64,000 bases of DNA from Puccinia triticina (Eukaryota; Basidiomycota; Pucciniomycetes; Pucciniales; Pucciniaceae), in NCBI RefSeq assembly GCF_026914185.1, contig NC_070563.1:6345001-6409000 (forward strand), given 5' to 3'. Both the position numbers and the translations under genes were made by a program. The notes under the pieces were generated by a model, which was not told the DNA's origin, ran no database searches, and saw only the letters and a program-made list of their open reading frames with translations. Shown piece by piece: positions 42,291 to 52,458 of the stretch. Every line of letters starts with the position of its first letter. Position 1 is the stretch's first letter.

Positions 42291-43279
42291 GGCACACTCC
42301 TACACACTCCTAGAATTTAGTGGGCTTTGGCACACTCCTGGAATGTAAACTCCTAGAATGGAGTGTGTATGGGCATACTCCTACAACAGAGTGTGCTTTG
42401 CTTGTATGTACCCACCAATCATTTTTCTTCCTTCTGAAGACATTCAAGCATTGTCATAGCAGGTTGCCACACCCAACAAAGCTGGTCAACCCAGATGATC
42501 TTGAGATGTCATCCATTTCCCTTTTCTGTTCCTCTTCTTCTCTGTGATTCTGCACTTTTTCATTTTGTTTCTCTCTGGCTCTGCTTCTCATATCCCTTGA
42601 TGTAAAAACTTTTAAACACCCCCCTTTTTCTCTTTAACACATCATTTGTTTTCCTTTTCTTGTAAATCACATGCCTCTAAGGCTCCCAGAAGATTCAAAC
42701 CATGTGATCTGGTCAATGGCCAGGTGAAAAATATGTTTGGGAGAATTGGTTATGGTAGGATTCTCTTCCTTGGGCTTGCAGTGAGCGTAACACTGCTGTC
42801 ATGGTGAGTTATACAAAGCTATAAATAACAAAGGGTTATTCAATCATGTATTCTTTTCAAAAAACATCATTGCATGTATCTACATAACTTAGTATTTGCA
42901 ATGTCAAAACAACAAGCACTATAAAAATAAAAAATGGTGAGTTATATATACATACTCCCATCTCCAGCCCACTTGAACTTCAACCCAAAACAGAATCCCC
43001 CTCCAGAACTCCACAAAGTTAAAACAAAAACTCCTCCAACAAAGAATCCACAGCCACCTGATTATTCTTGGTTGATCACAAGCTACATATCCACAAGTCA
43101 AAAAATTTCAACAACACAACATCCAACTTGAGCATGTTTTTGCAGATCTAAACAAAAAGGAGCAGGTGGTTGTCAGCATGGACTGGAAGTACTTGACCAT
43201 TGCAGGTAAAAACCTATTCTTGGACAAACTCAAGGAGAAGATTCAAATAACTGATGAAGATGCGGTCAAGACAGAGACA
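42291..43279. other. Non-coding stretch
   Basis: AT-rich, no recognisable protein. Echoes of the 30-bp minisatellite at the left. Confidence 0.35.
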
Positions 43280-44015
43280 CTGCTCTGGTGTGCCCAATTT
43301 TTCTGATTCCCCAAGTACACGGTGTGGTGATCAAACTGATAGAGGCCCATAAGAACATCAAAACCTTCAAGTCAGCAAGATCAGCAAGACCCTTCAGCCT
43401 CAAGACCATCAAGATCCTCAAGATTCACTTTCTCCTCAAGACTCATCCTCACAACCCCTTGTCCTCCTTTTATTTTATGCTGATCCTTTTCATGTTTCTT
43501 GGTCCTAACACAATGTAATTGTGGGTTTTTATTTGAGTTGTTTCTTCTTCTGCTTTGATCTTTCTGTTTGTTTGGTTTATTTCTTTCTTCTTCTAGTTTT
43601 GTTCCTGTTTTATTGTTGTTGTGTTTTTTCTTCTTTCTCCTCTCTTTCTGTTTGATGTGTGTAGTTAGGGATGTGATGACATGTCACTCCACAGAGTCCA
43701 AGTTCAATTTTGAACTTGGAGGATGGGACAGCATGGGACTTGCTCTGATCCAAGAGAAATTCCATCACCCTTTTATCATCTACTGGCAGTATCCCCAGCA
43801 TCACCTTGATCCCTGATCCCTTATCTTCATCATCTGATCCTCAACAAACCAACCACCGCCAATGGTATTCCATCCCCGTTGTCTCTCTACAAAATCCCCC
43901 CCAACGCTATCACATTTTTTATCATCATCTTTCATTATACAGACAACCACAAGGGCAGCCTCAACAGCACATATCACCTCAACGCTCTGCCTACTGCCTG
44001 GCACAGTAGGATTTC
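43280..44015 (+). repeat. Retroelement-like repeat, plus-strand copy
   Basis: Shares with 57010-57830 (inverted) the blocks TTCATGTTTCTTGGTCCTAA, GGGATGTGATGACATGTCA and GAGTCCAAGTTCAATTTTGA, and ends with CTGCCTGGCACAGTAGGA. It looks like an LTR plus adjoining sequence of one retroelement family; no pol region is attached. Confidence 0.45.
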
Positions 44016-45514
44016 TACAACAAACAATAAGATGCTTTCTCACCTCAATGGTTCCACATCTCATGCTACAAAGTTGGTTGACATGTCTCAGGTAATCAAA
44101 TGGTCTACCAATATTATTCAGGAAGTTTTCAACGCTGAATATGAGAAATATGACCTTCATTTCATCCCCACTCTTAATACCCTCAATGAATTTGCAGGCC
44201 TATGCAGAAAAACCAAATACAAGGCACTGGACAATTTGATTGTTGGCCCGCCATGAGGGGAAAACCCCTACTTATCAAGGAGCTAGCCACACACGTAGCA
44301 TTACAGAGTGTGCTTTGGCACACTCCTATTACGGAGTGTCCCTCTCCACCTCATCATTACCTTGGAATCATTCATGCAAAAAAAATATATGAAATTTCTC
44401 TTACTATATTTCTTTCACAGACAAGTAACAGAAGGAAACAACTGCAGATTTTCATTTTTCTTCACACTCATGGCACATTCTGTAAATTGTTTCTTTTTTT
44501 GGTTCCCAGAAGACAAATTGACATTTAATTTAAATGTGACATTTTCCCAGCTTAGAATCAAGTGACAACATAAGTTTTTTTCTCTACATGTTATTTCCTT
44601 TTTCTTCACTTTATAAAGGCACCATCAATATTTTCAATCACCAAATGTTGAGGAGATACCCCGGTGTTTCTCCAACCACAACTTCAAGGAAACCATACAC
44701 ATTTCATATGGTTATTCAAGTAAAAGCCAGAGTATTTGACAAGAGAATTGGGGAGATGGACTTTGTTACTTTCTGTAAGCTTTATGTTTCATGCAGAATC
44801 TCAACCAGAAATCCTAGACAACTGGCCCATTCAAATGATCTTCCCCCCATTATCCATGCCAAAATTCTGCCACCTACTCAGTGTAGGCCCTCATTACTTT
44901 GGAACACTCACTCTCTGCTCCACTTGTACTTGCTCTCTTTCTCTCTGGGCAGTGCATTGAACCATTTTGCACATTGTGCCCATTGTATCAAATTCCTTTC
45001 AATCAACCAAACAGCCTTCCAGGCAAGTGGCCTACACAGGGGGGGCTCCCGGCGCCTTCAAGTCATCTTACTTGGTGCTTTGAAGACATCAATTTCCCAT
45101 TCAGTAGCACATGTTTTTTCCTGCAAGGTGTCTTGAGAGATGCCATTCAGGCGCCCCACAGGACTCCAAGGCTGATCCAAATGTGCCTGGGAGACAACTG
45201 CCCGGCAATATGAATGCACCCTAAAGCCCCCTTCAAATGGCCTCCTGAGCCAAGTCATCTCTGAGGCAGATCCAAATCTGCCTGGCAGGCCCAAGAAGAT
45301 GAAGGCACCCTCAAGCTGCCTTCAAACCATCTCCTCAGCCAAGGCATCTCACAGACATGACTATAACAAAAAAGAGCCTCACAAGGTGTTTTGAAGGCAG
45401 GAATATAATGTTGAAATTTTTATTTCAAAGGGTGAAAGACTACAATGTATGGGGACAAGCGGTGATTATGGTACTTCAAAAAAACAATCATTAAGATACT
45501 ACAATCCCTACTTC
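44016..45514. other. Non-coding stretch with weak internal repeats
   Basis: No convincing gene. At 45030-45320 a unit of AAGTCATCT...GAAGGCACCCTCAAGC type recurs two to three times (gcgcctTCAAGTCATC, CAAGTCATCTCTGAGGCAG, CAAGGCATCTCACAGAC). Remainder AT-rich. Confidence 0.35.
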
Positions 45515-45812
45515 TTTTATGGCTCAGCTGAACCATTGGTGGGCAATCCAAATGCAATGTTGACATAGTTGTAGATGAGCCTAAATGAGGAATGCTAAGA
45601 GTGAGTGTCTTGGTCATGGGGGATTGATGACAGGAATACATATCATTGTAGTGCGGTCAAAGTACCAATCATCACAATACGGTTTCCAAGACCAGCCCAG
45701 AGACCTCCAAATCCAATTTCCTTGTAGATCAAGCCAACAGTTGGTTTTGCAGAGCCCTCCTTACCAACAGCATTCAACTTGGAAAACATGGTATCAGTGG
45801 GGCTGGTGGCAT
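45515..45812 (-). pseudogene. Mitochondrial phosphate carrier fragment (solute carrier family)
   Basis: Reading the minus strand from about 45812: PTDTMFSKLNAVGKEG, then PTVGLIYKEIGFGGLWAGLG, NRIVMIGTLTALQ, a TGA stop, a degenerate stretch, and IYNYVNIAFGLPTNGSAEP. This is the third repeat and C-terminus of the mitochondrial phosphate carrier (SHPADxxxSKLNA, GLWxGLxxRIVMIGTLTxLQW, GLPTTG). Stops and shifted frames make it dead. No neighbouring exons of the first two carrier repeats are present, so it is a fragment captured by a mobile element or a duplicated remnant among repeats. Confidence 0.75.
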
Positions 45813-46241
45813 GGAAGAACATCAGCAGTCATGATAAATGATATGGCTGGTAAGGAGGTAGATGAAATATTCAAACTCACTGAGATATGTACAGCAGCAC
45901 AGAAAACACAACAATCTGATTCCAACTGTCTCTTCATAATTTTGGGATTCCATTGCCCTTGTCCCAAAATATTATCCAAAGTTTGAGATGCTTGGCCGCT
46001 TACTAGCAAGGGAGGTGTGTTTTTAATTAAGATTTAATTTAGGTGGGCTTTCCAAAAAAGATAGAAAATAAATGAAAACACTTGGGGGGTGGTTACCTAT
46101 GTAGGATTGTAGCCAAGATGCTGGCGCTCAGCTGGGATAGAATATGGATGGGAGAAAATGGAAACCTGATTTTATAATCAAAGAGAAAGAATTCCTATGC
46201 TTCATTTTGAGATTCTCTCATGCAAGAATCTCATCATAAGC
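45813..46241. other. Flank of the carrier fragment, no gene
   Basis: Short AT-rich stretch; the preceding carrier repeats could not be recognised in any minus-strand frame. Confidence 0.4.
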
Positions 46242-47238
46242 CAAACTTAACACAAGTGTACCCTCCTCGGGGGAGCGTAGCGACCTCCGAAGGAGGGACT
46301 TGCCTCTAAAGTCACATGTCTTGCCCTACAGGATCGAGACAAATGGCAGGGAGGACCCTACGCTCCCCCATTTTCCCCAATACCTCCCTGTTTCCTCTTG
46401 ATTCATCCCGCGCCCTTTGCACCATTGGAATGGCAAGCTTCTTAGCTTATTTTTGCCTACTTCAAACTCCCCCATATCCATTCCCCCTGGCAAGAAACGT
46501 CCTGTAAATTCTTTTACATGGCAGATTTATGTGACCAATCCCCCTTTGAGACCGCGCGGGCTCAGGGAATTTCAAATTTTGAGTCCAAAAACGGCTGGAT
46601 CACCACTCCAGAACCACTTCAGGGCAGGAGGAGTGGGCTAGTAATCATGGGGGCCAGTTGGGTAAAAAATGGTGAAATGGAAGCTGAGATTGCAGACTAC
46701 AAGTCTGTCTACTCAGATCTTTTTTAAACTAAAAACTACATTTTTAAAAACATTTTGAAAAGAAAATAGGTGTTTTTTTGCCAGAAATTCTCGAGTCTGT
46801 AGGGCCAATGGTGTGACTTGAGAGGTAAGGCGCCTCCGAAGGAGAGACTTACAGCAAAAGCGAAAAAGCTTGCGGGTGCGGGAGGCCGAAAATTGCCTGC
46901 TGCATTTCAGCCACACACCTGTACAGCGGAGCTGTACAGAGTTTCACATCGCCTCCGGGCGACTGGTTGAGCTTGATTTGCGTGTCGGGCCGGCTGTTGG
47001 GTGGGGCAGGTAGTCCTGGCGAAGCGGCCAATGAGGGTAAAATTGCACCAGGATTCCAATGGTGCAACCCTCAATACCCCAATGTTGATAATGAAGGAAA
47101 TAGCATTTTTCTTCCAATGATATTCCTGTATGCAGCTTGACATACAGCACCTATACAGGCTTGAAGGGCAGTGGCTGAGATTCCAAAATTGGGCCTGCCG
47201 GACCGCAAGCTTTTTCGCTTTTGCTGTAGTTAAGCTCG
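46242..47238. mobile_element. Hairpin-ended Mutator-like element, copy 4 (9-bp duplication ATCATAAGC)
   Basis: Starts CAAACTTAACACAAG, ends TAGTTAAGCTCG once the nested MITE is skipped. ATCATAAGC is exactly duplicated at 46233-46241 and 47239-47247. Left hairpin: ACCCTCCTCGGGGGAGCG ... ACCTCCGAAGGAGGGACTT. Right hairpin: AAGGCGCCTCCGAAGGAGAG. The interior is unlike copies 1-3, so only the ends are shared. Confidence 0.85.
46852..47226. mobile_element. TA-flanked foldback MITE inserted in the end of MULE copy 4
   Basis: CAGCAAAAGCGAAAAAGC at the left and its exact complement GCTTTTTCGCTTTTGCTG at the right, with TA on both sides (46850-46851, 47227-47228). It sits between the right hairpin (GACTTA) and the terminal GTTAAG of the MULE, so it is younger than the MULE. 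375 bp, no ORF. Confidence 0.85.
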
Positions 47239-47289
47239 ATCATAAGCTCGCTCGCACCTACGGCTTGACGGTGCCGCGGGCTTTGTCAC

Positions 47290-47650
47290 GCTCGGAGCAG
47301 GGCTGAGTCTTTCTGGGAGCGACTGTGGTTTGCATGGCTGGGTGGTGTGGTTCGCAAGTCGACTATCGCGGCTCTCAAGTCAACTTGAGCGCTGTTCGCA
47401 GGGCGACTTGCAAACCAATCAAGTCGTCTTGCAAACGCTTCGGGGTTTCCAAGTCGTCTCAAGAACCGATCGTGGTTTTCAAGACGACTTGAGAACGACT
47501 TTGGGACTGAAGTCAACTCGAAAACCACGACCGGTTCTTGAGAATGTGCCGACTTAGAAACCATGAAAACGCTCTCATGTCGGTTTCTAGACAACTTGGT
47601 TGCGATCAGGATACGTTTTCGTCTTGAAAACGACTTCGATTCAACTCGGG
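47290..47650. repeat. AAGTCGTCTTGAGAAC quasi-palindromic cluster
   Basis: Roughly every 20-30 bp a variant of CAAGTCGTCTTG / GACTTGAGAACGACTT recurs, in alternating orientation (TCAAGTCAACTTGAGC, AAGACGACTTGAGAACG, GAAGTCAACTCG). No regular period. Possibly the interior of an unrecognised MITE; its end against the downstream gene is near 47650. Confidence 0.55.
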
Positions 47651-47797
47651 GTGCACCCGTAGTGTAGAGGTCCGAAAATTGTACACACCATTCCGCAGAG
47701 AGGGAGAGAAGGGGAAACGGAGGGAGAGAGCGAGAGGAAGCGAAAGAGATAGAAAAAAAGGGGGGATGACAAAACCAAATAGGAGAATGGATAGTAT

Positions 47798-48914
47798 CTA
47801 ATGTTGGAGAGGTTTAATTAGATGTAGGTTGGAGTTGGGCGGGAGACCGTTATCGAAGATGCGATCCTGGAAGCCGAGGAAGAAGCCGATTTGGTTGATT
47901 GTAGGTCGGATGAGACCGTCCCAGAGAAGGCCGAAGTCCCGCATGTACCAAGCCTCGGCAAACAAGATGGAGATCCTGGAGAAAGCGAGTTCGCAATACG
48001 GTCCGATTCCTCTGATTGTGATCAGCTCGTTACGGTCGATAGTCGAGAGGGGAGAGGATGAGGGATGGTAGTAGTAGTGTCCGAGAAGGAGCACCTTGGG
48101 GAGCTTGAAGCCCGTCCATATCCCGAACCAGATCACGCCTATCAGCCCGCCAATCGCCGCACCTGCAATCACTTGTTTGTGCGTATGATGGCCGAGCTTG
48201 ATCCGCGACCAACAGACGACGACGGCAATCAGGATGAAAATCGAGCCGTAAATCAGCCGGAGTATAGCGTTCGGGAGGCTTGTCGATTCTTCGCCCGATT
48301 CGACGATTCCTTCGCTTCCTAGTGTTTCGGCCCAGCTCGACAAAACATCCTTCTCGTTATTCCTCGTCCGGGTGTGCTGGACTCCTCCTCCTCTTCCTCC
48401 TACTTCACTACCTGGCAACAAGCCCGTCATCCTCTGGTGAACCGGTAGCAACAAACAGACTAGCAGTAAATAGATCCCGTAGAATGTGATTGATGATGAA
48501 TGTGTCGAGGGCATCCCGAACGACTTCTTGGTGGATTCTGTCGGCCTGGGCTGCTTGATACATCGCTTCAATATTTTAGCTGTCCCGATTCGTGTTTTTT
48601 TAGAGAACAGAGGATCAGTATAGATGCGTTTCAACCCAGCTAGCCGCAGACTGTGCTGATTTACCTGTTGCTGTGGCTGCAATGGCACCCAGACCGAACC
48701 ATAGGGAATGTGCCGACCTCAGATAAAGTATCGAAATTGCTGTTAGGATCGTGATCACGATGTTGGCCTAAAAGAACAGAGGTTTTCTGCCTTCAATCAG
48801 TGTTTACTTCTCAATTTGCGGCCAATCATCTGAAATAAAAGGAGCGAAAATATAGCCGAGACTGACCTCTCTGAGTATAATCAAATGCAGAGATTTTATT
48901 CTTGGTTTAATCAT
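47798..48914 (-). CDS. Dolichyl-diphosphatase (PAP2 family, CAX4/DOLPP1-like)
   Basis: Exons 48914-48867, 48767-48665, 48579-47798; 310 aa. Phosphatase motifs: KILKRCIKQPRP (K-x6-RP, about residues 51-62), PSTHSS (the PSGH-like motif) and SRIKLGHHTHKQVIAG (SR-x5-H, with the HT..QV variant typical of dolichyl-diphosphatases rather than the usual D). Several hydrophobic spans (ANIVITILTAISILYL, ITFYGIYLLLVCLLLP, AILRLIYGSIFILIAVVV, AIGGLIGVIWFGIWTG). The enzyme recycles dolichyl diphosphate released in the ER lumen during N-glycosylation. An unusual Ser/Gly-rich insert of about 50 residues separates the second and third motifs. Introns GTCAGT...TAG and GTAAAT...CAG. Housekeeping gene in otherwise repeat-filled DNA. 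Confidence 0.85.
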
Positions 48915-49538
48915 CGTAAGCTTTTCCTTATTCTTCTTTTGCTGCGATTCTTCTTTTATTGACGGTCGGCTGTGTCCGAGGGTGGACTCGAGTGGCTTTG
49001 GTTTTTATAACAGCAGTGCCAATAATTTTTGGTGGGGGTTGCCCGGTCTTGCTTATGTAATCAATTCATTCCCCAGCCAGTCCATGACAACCACAGAGCG
49101 AGTAATACTACCGGGCCGGAATGGCGAGTGAATCAGAAGACTGAACTTGGCTGCCGTCATGTCCGGAGTCTTGCGGAGTAGAATGGGCTGCATCAAACAA
49201 AGTGCCTACTACATAATAAGAATTAAGCTCCATATAAGAGACACATTGCCCAAGATCACCCACGTCCTGCCTTTGGATCAAAAGACCATTTCACTCAAGC
49301 ACACCATTCAGAACCCATATGTACTCACTTTAGCTTTGACTGGGCCGTCCCTAATCACACAGAAATTTGTAAACATATTCAAGGTGTACATTAATCCAAG
49401 TCAACTCAACAGTCCTTCCATCTCTGGGACTATGTACAGTTACACGGCACACCGGTGACACGGCACACCGGCAAATGTTCAAAGTTTGACTGGCATATAT
49501 CAGTTATGTGGTCGCCGGGGCTGTATCTCGGCGACCAC
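48915..49538. other. Upstream region of dolichyl-diphosphatase; no other gene
   Basis: 48915-49120 is likely the promoter. The 103-codon plus-strand frame at 49147-49458 has no family features and is not called. GTGGTCGCCGGGG...CGGCGACCAC, just before the MULE at 49539, forms a small palindrome. Confidence 0.4.
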
Positions 49539-50356
49539 CGAACTTAACACAAGTCCCTCCCTGTGCTCGCGGGGCGCGAGCACTCTCCCGCTTGCGGGAG
49601 GGACTTGTGCCTAATGTCCGACATTTGGCCTGAGGCTGCCCAGCCAAATGGCCAAAAATTCCTTCTAATCCACATATCACCGCATACCCCTCAGATTTCT
49701 TCACAGCCTCCAGTACCATGAGAATCAGCTTCTTGTTGTACATGTTAGCATGTATCCCATCAAAGTTGTATCCTCATCCCTTGGAAGTAATGGATGACTT
49801 CCCGTTGTTGTTTAGAGAGCTCTAGATGCCCCTCTAAATCCTAAATTTAGACAGCTATCAAAAACTCAACCAGTGCACATGAAGTTAGTGATCTGTAGGG
49901 TTAGGAAAACATTTTCCTTTTTGTCAAAAAATAAGAATTTGGGGTTGTAAATTGAGATCTGGGAGGCTCCCAGACTCGACGGGAAGTCCTCCAATTGTGA
50001 TGTAAAAAAACTGCCTTGGGAGGTCTGGTGAGCCAAAATTGTGAGAACCTGTCCAATCTTGACCAACGAGTGGCCCTTGCTCAGAAACAGCCCTGGCAAG
50101 AATGGCTGCTGAGTAGCCAATTTTTGTTAAGAATACTTGAAAAAATATGTACAAGATAGCTGAGATCAAGGGCTACAACATGGTCAGCTGGGATTTGGAG
50201 TAAAACTGTAGAGCTAATCATAAAATAAATGTGAGTACAAAATTGATCATTTTCTTCAAAAAACCTTGTCAGCCTCAGGTCAAGAATCTGACTTTAGTCC
50301 TAAGCCTCTCCTTTGGAGACGCTTTGCGCCTCCTTGGAGAGGCTTAGTTAAGCTCG
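49539..50356. mobile_element. Hairpin-ended Mutator-like element, copy 5 (9-bp duplication GGCGACCAC)
   Basis: Starts CGAACTTAACACAAGTCCC, ends GGCTTAGTTAAGCTCG. GGCGACCAC is perfectly duplicated at 49530-49538 and 50357-50365. Left end: a double hairpin (GTGCTCGCGGGGCGCGAGCAC inside ACAAGTCCCTCC...GGAGGGACTTGT, the inner one at 49562-49582). Right end: AAGCCTCTCC...GGAGAGGCTT around GGAGACGCTTTGCGCCTCC. Interior unrelated to copies 1-4. Confidence 0.9.
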
Positions 50357-50630
50357 GGCGACCACAAGGAATCCCTCCTGGTTTCAGAGGTCAAAAAACC
50401 TTGGTGACCAGAAGGTAATGCTCCTGGTGGCAGAGGTTTTACAACCTTGGCAACCAAGAGGGAATCCTCCTGGTCTCAGAGGTTAAACAACCTTGGTGAC
50501 CAGAAGGAAATCCTCCTAGTCACAGAGGTTAAACAATCTCGGTGACCAGAAGGAAATCCTCCTGGTCTCAGAGGTTAAACAACCTCAGCGCGCGACCAGG
50601 AGGCAACCTCCTGATTGCAGAGATCACAAA
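50357..50630. repeat. GGTGACCAGAAGG minisatellite, period about 56-60 bp, 4-5 copies
   Basis: Unit GGTGACCAGAAGGAAATCCT + CCTGGTCTCAGAGGTTAAACAACCT-like remainder, with substitutions. The MULE copy 5 target duplication (GGCGACCAC) is a variant of the unit start, so the element landed at the array edge. Confidence 0.8.
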
Positions 50631-50720
50631 ATTAACCCAAGTCCCTCACTGCTGCGGCCGTCTGATCTTGCGGAACTGCAAGCCTCCGATAGCCCTTAGC
50701 AGGAGGGAATTGCGCGCTAT
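50631..50720. repeat. Isolated MULE-family left end (truncated)
   Basis: AAAATTAACCCAAGTCCCTCACTGC ... TAGCAGGAGGGAATTGCGC resembles the left TIR plus hairpin of the MULE family, but no matching right end was found. Confidence 0.45.
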
Positions 50721-50994
50721 CACCCCTTTTTGGTGTGCCAAGAATCTGAGTTTGGCTAGGTGGTCATCACAGTTTGCTTCCCTTAAAACATTATACCTTA
50801 AAAATTTGCTAGACACAAAGCCTTGCTTCTTGGCTATCATCCCATACAATCTGAGTTCTGTCACACTGCTTGTTCAAGTACAAATATATTATCCAAGTAA
50901 CTCAAACCTTGGAGTTTACTGAAGTCAAGTAACAGAGAAGATCTGTGCTCAATGAATTCATCCACAAGTTTTTCTTGACTTACAGTCAACCCTC

Positions 50995-51260
50995 TGAGCC
51001 CTTGATTGCTGGCACAGACCGGCCATCAAGACCACACAACCCTCTGGATGACCGGTACAGACCGGTCATTGAAGGGATATGTACAGCCTCTCAATGACTG
51101 GTCACAGACTGGTCATCAAGAGGTTTGTACACCCTTGATGACGGGTACTGTACCATTCATTGAGAGTGTTTTATCCTCTAAATGACCGGCACATACCGGT
51201 AATTGAAAGTGTTGAGTCCCCTCAATGACTGGTCAATCCCGGTCATTGGGAGGGTCAAGT
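50995..51260. repeat. Palindromic CCGGTCAT satellite array
   Basis: About six alternating units of CTCAATGACCGGTACAGACC / GGTCATTGAGAGG character, spacing 35-45 bp, with drifting spacers. Same motif family as at 1.1, 41.6 and 62.0 kb; one further lone unit at 51945-51975. Confidence 0.8.
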
Positions 51261-51504
51261 CCCCTCAATGGGCAACATCAGAATTTGATTCAATGTTGGA
51301 CATGGCTGGCAGTGGCTACAGGTGCTGATTGGATGGTTTGTTATCAGCCAATTCTACTCCTGATGATTGACGTAGTCACTAGCAAGCGCGGCCCTCAAGC
51401 TAGCTGCGTGTCAAACACACTATGTGTTAACTGGAGAGTCTGTGCTCTCATTTTGTGATCAATTTCTGCAAATTGGGGTTATAGACTTGGTAACAGTCTC
51501 AAGG

Positions 51505-51890
51505 CAACAGTGGTCCGCTACACTACACCAAAAAATGAGCTAACAGCGGATTACACGGCCCTTTCCACAGCATTGAACCTCTTAAACTGGTGAGAATATT
51601 CTAGGAGCCTCCCTGATCAAAATGGTCCAGCAGGACCATTTCATCAGGGAGTCAGGACATCCTGGTTACCAGATGCAGAGCTAAAATTCCATTTTGAGGA
51701 CAGTTCAGCTAAAATGTTCTGTTTTGTAGCATTCAACTGCTTGCCTTGCGTGGATTGAACTATAAGTCTCCCTGAGGGATCAGCCAATTAGGACTGCACA
51801 ATTCAGGGAGTTTGTAAAATCCTGTTGCCAGCTGCACCGCTGTAATTGGCAGTTAGCTGATTTCTAGTGCAGCATAGTGGCCCACTGTTG
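51505..51890. mobile_element. 386-bp MITE, copy B (7-bp duplication CTCAAGG)
   Basis: Same length and order as the copy at 25978-26363. Ends CAACAGTGGTCCGCTACAC and TAGTGGCCCACTGTTG, duplication CTCAAGG at 51498-51504 and 51891-51897. TIR differences are largely C-to-T / G-to-A, as expected from methylation or RIP-like decay. Confidence 0.85.
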
Positions 51891-52458
51891 CTCAAGGTTT
51901 ACACTTCTTTGCTGGTCTTTGACAGGCTAGCATACTAACTTTGCTTGACGGCCGGCACAGACCGGCCATCAAATAGAGCGCTTTCCCAAGCAATATTCAT
52001 GCACCGCTATCGTGATATTCATATGAAATTCAGAGGTAATACCCGCCATTTAGGTGGATAATTCTGCCGCAGTCCTGAAATTCAGATTCTACCACCAGGT
52101 ACCCACTGAATATTTGCCCAAATTGGCACACCCAGACCCATACAGGGCACCTGACAACGGGTCCACTTGGCAATCTCCAAATTTTCTTGATTGCGCAAGA
52201 ACATTGCTCCCTGGGCAGGAGCAAATTGTTCATCGGACATTCCCACCTCCCATTATCAGGATGTTGAGATGGGCTGTGGTGTAGGTGGAGCATCTTGCAA
52301 ATAAACTCCATTTAAAGAGTTTCTGAAATGTTTTGAAAGAAAAAGAGATCAAAAACTTGTTTATAATTGGTTCAAAGTAAAAGTAGCTAAAGATGTTGAT
52401 GTTTTGGTCAACATAATACACTCTTCATTTGTAGAAGTATTTTGAGAAGGTCCCTTGG
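51891..52458. other. Spacer and 3' flank of the effector-like gene
   Basis: No gene recognised. Lies downstream of the minus-strand gene ending at 52459. Confidence 0.4.

Noticed and set aside
41989..42348. 119-codon ORF with repeated ITECASRNTP
   Set aside because: Produced by a 30-bp minisatellite that keeps every frame open; no start context or homology.
44588..45136. 182-codon plus-strand ORF
   Set aside because: Low-complexity composition, no recognisable domain; lies in repeat-derived DNA.
49147..49458. 103-codon plus-strand ORF
   Set aside because: No motif, no exon context; likely chance ORF between genes.
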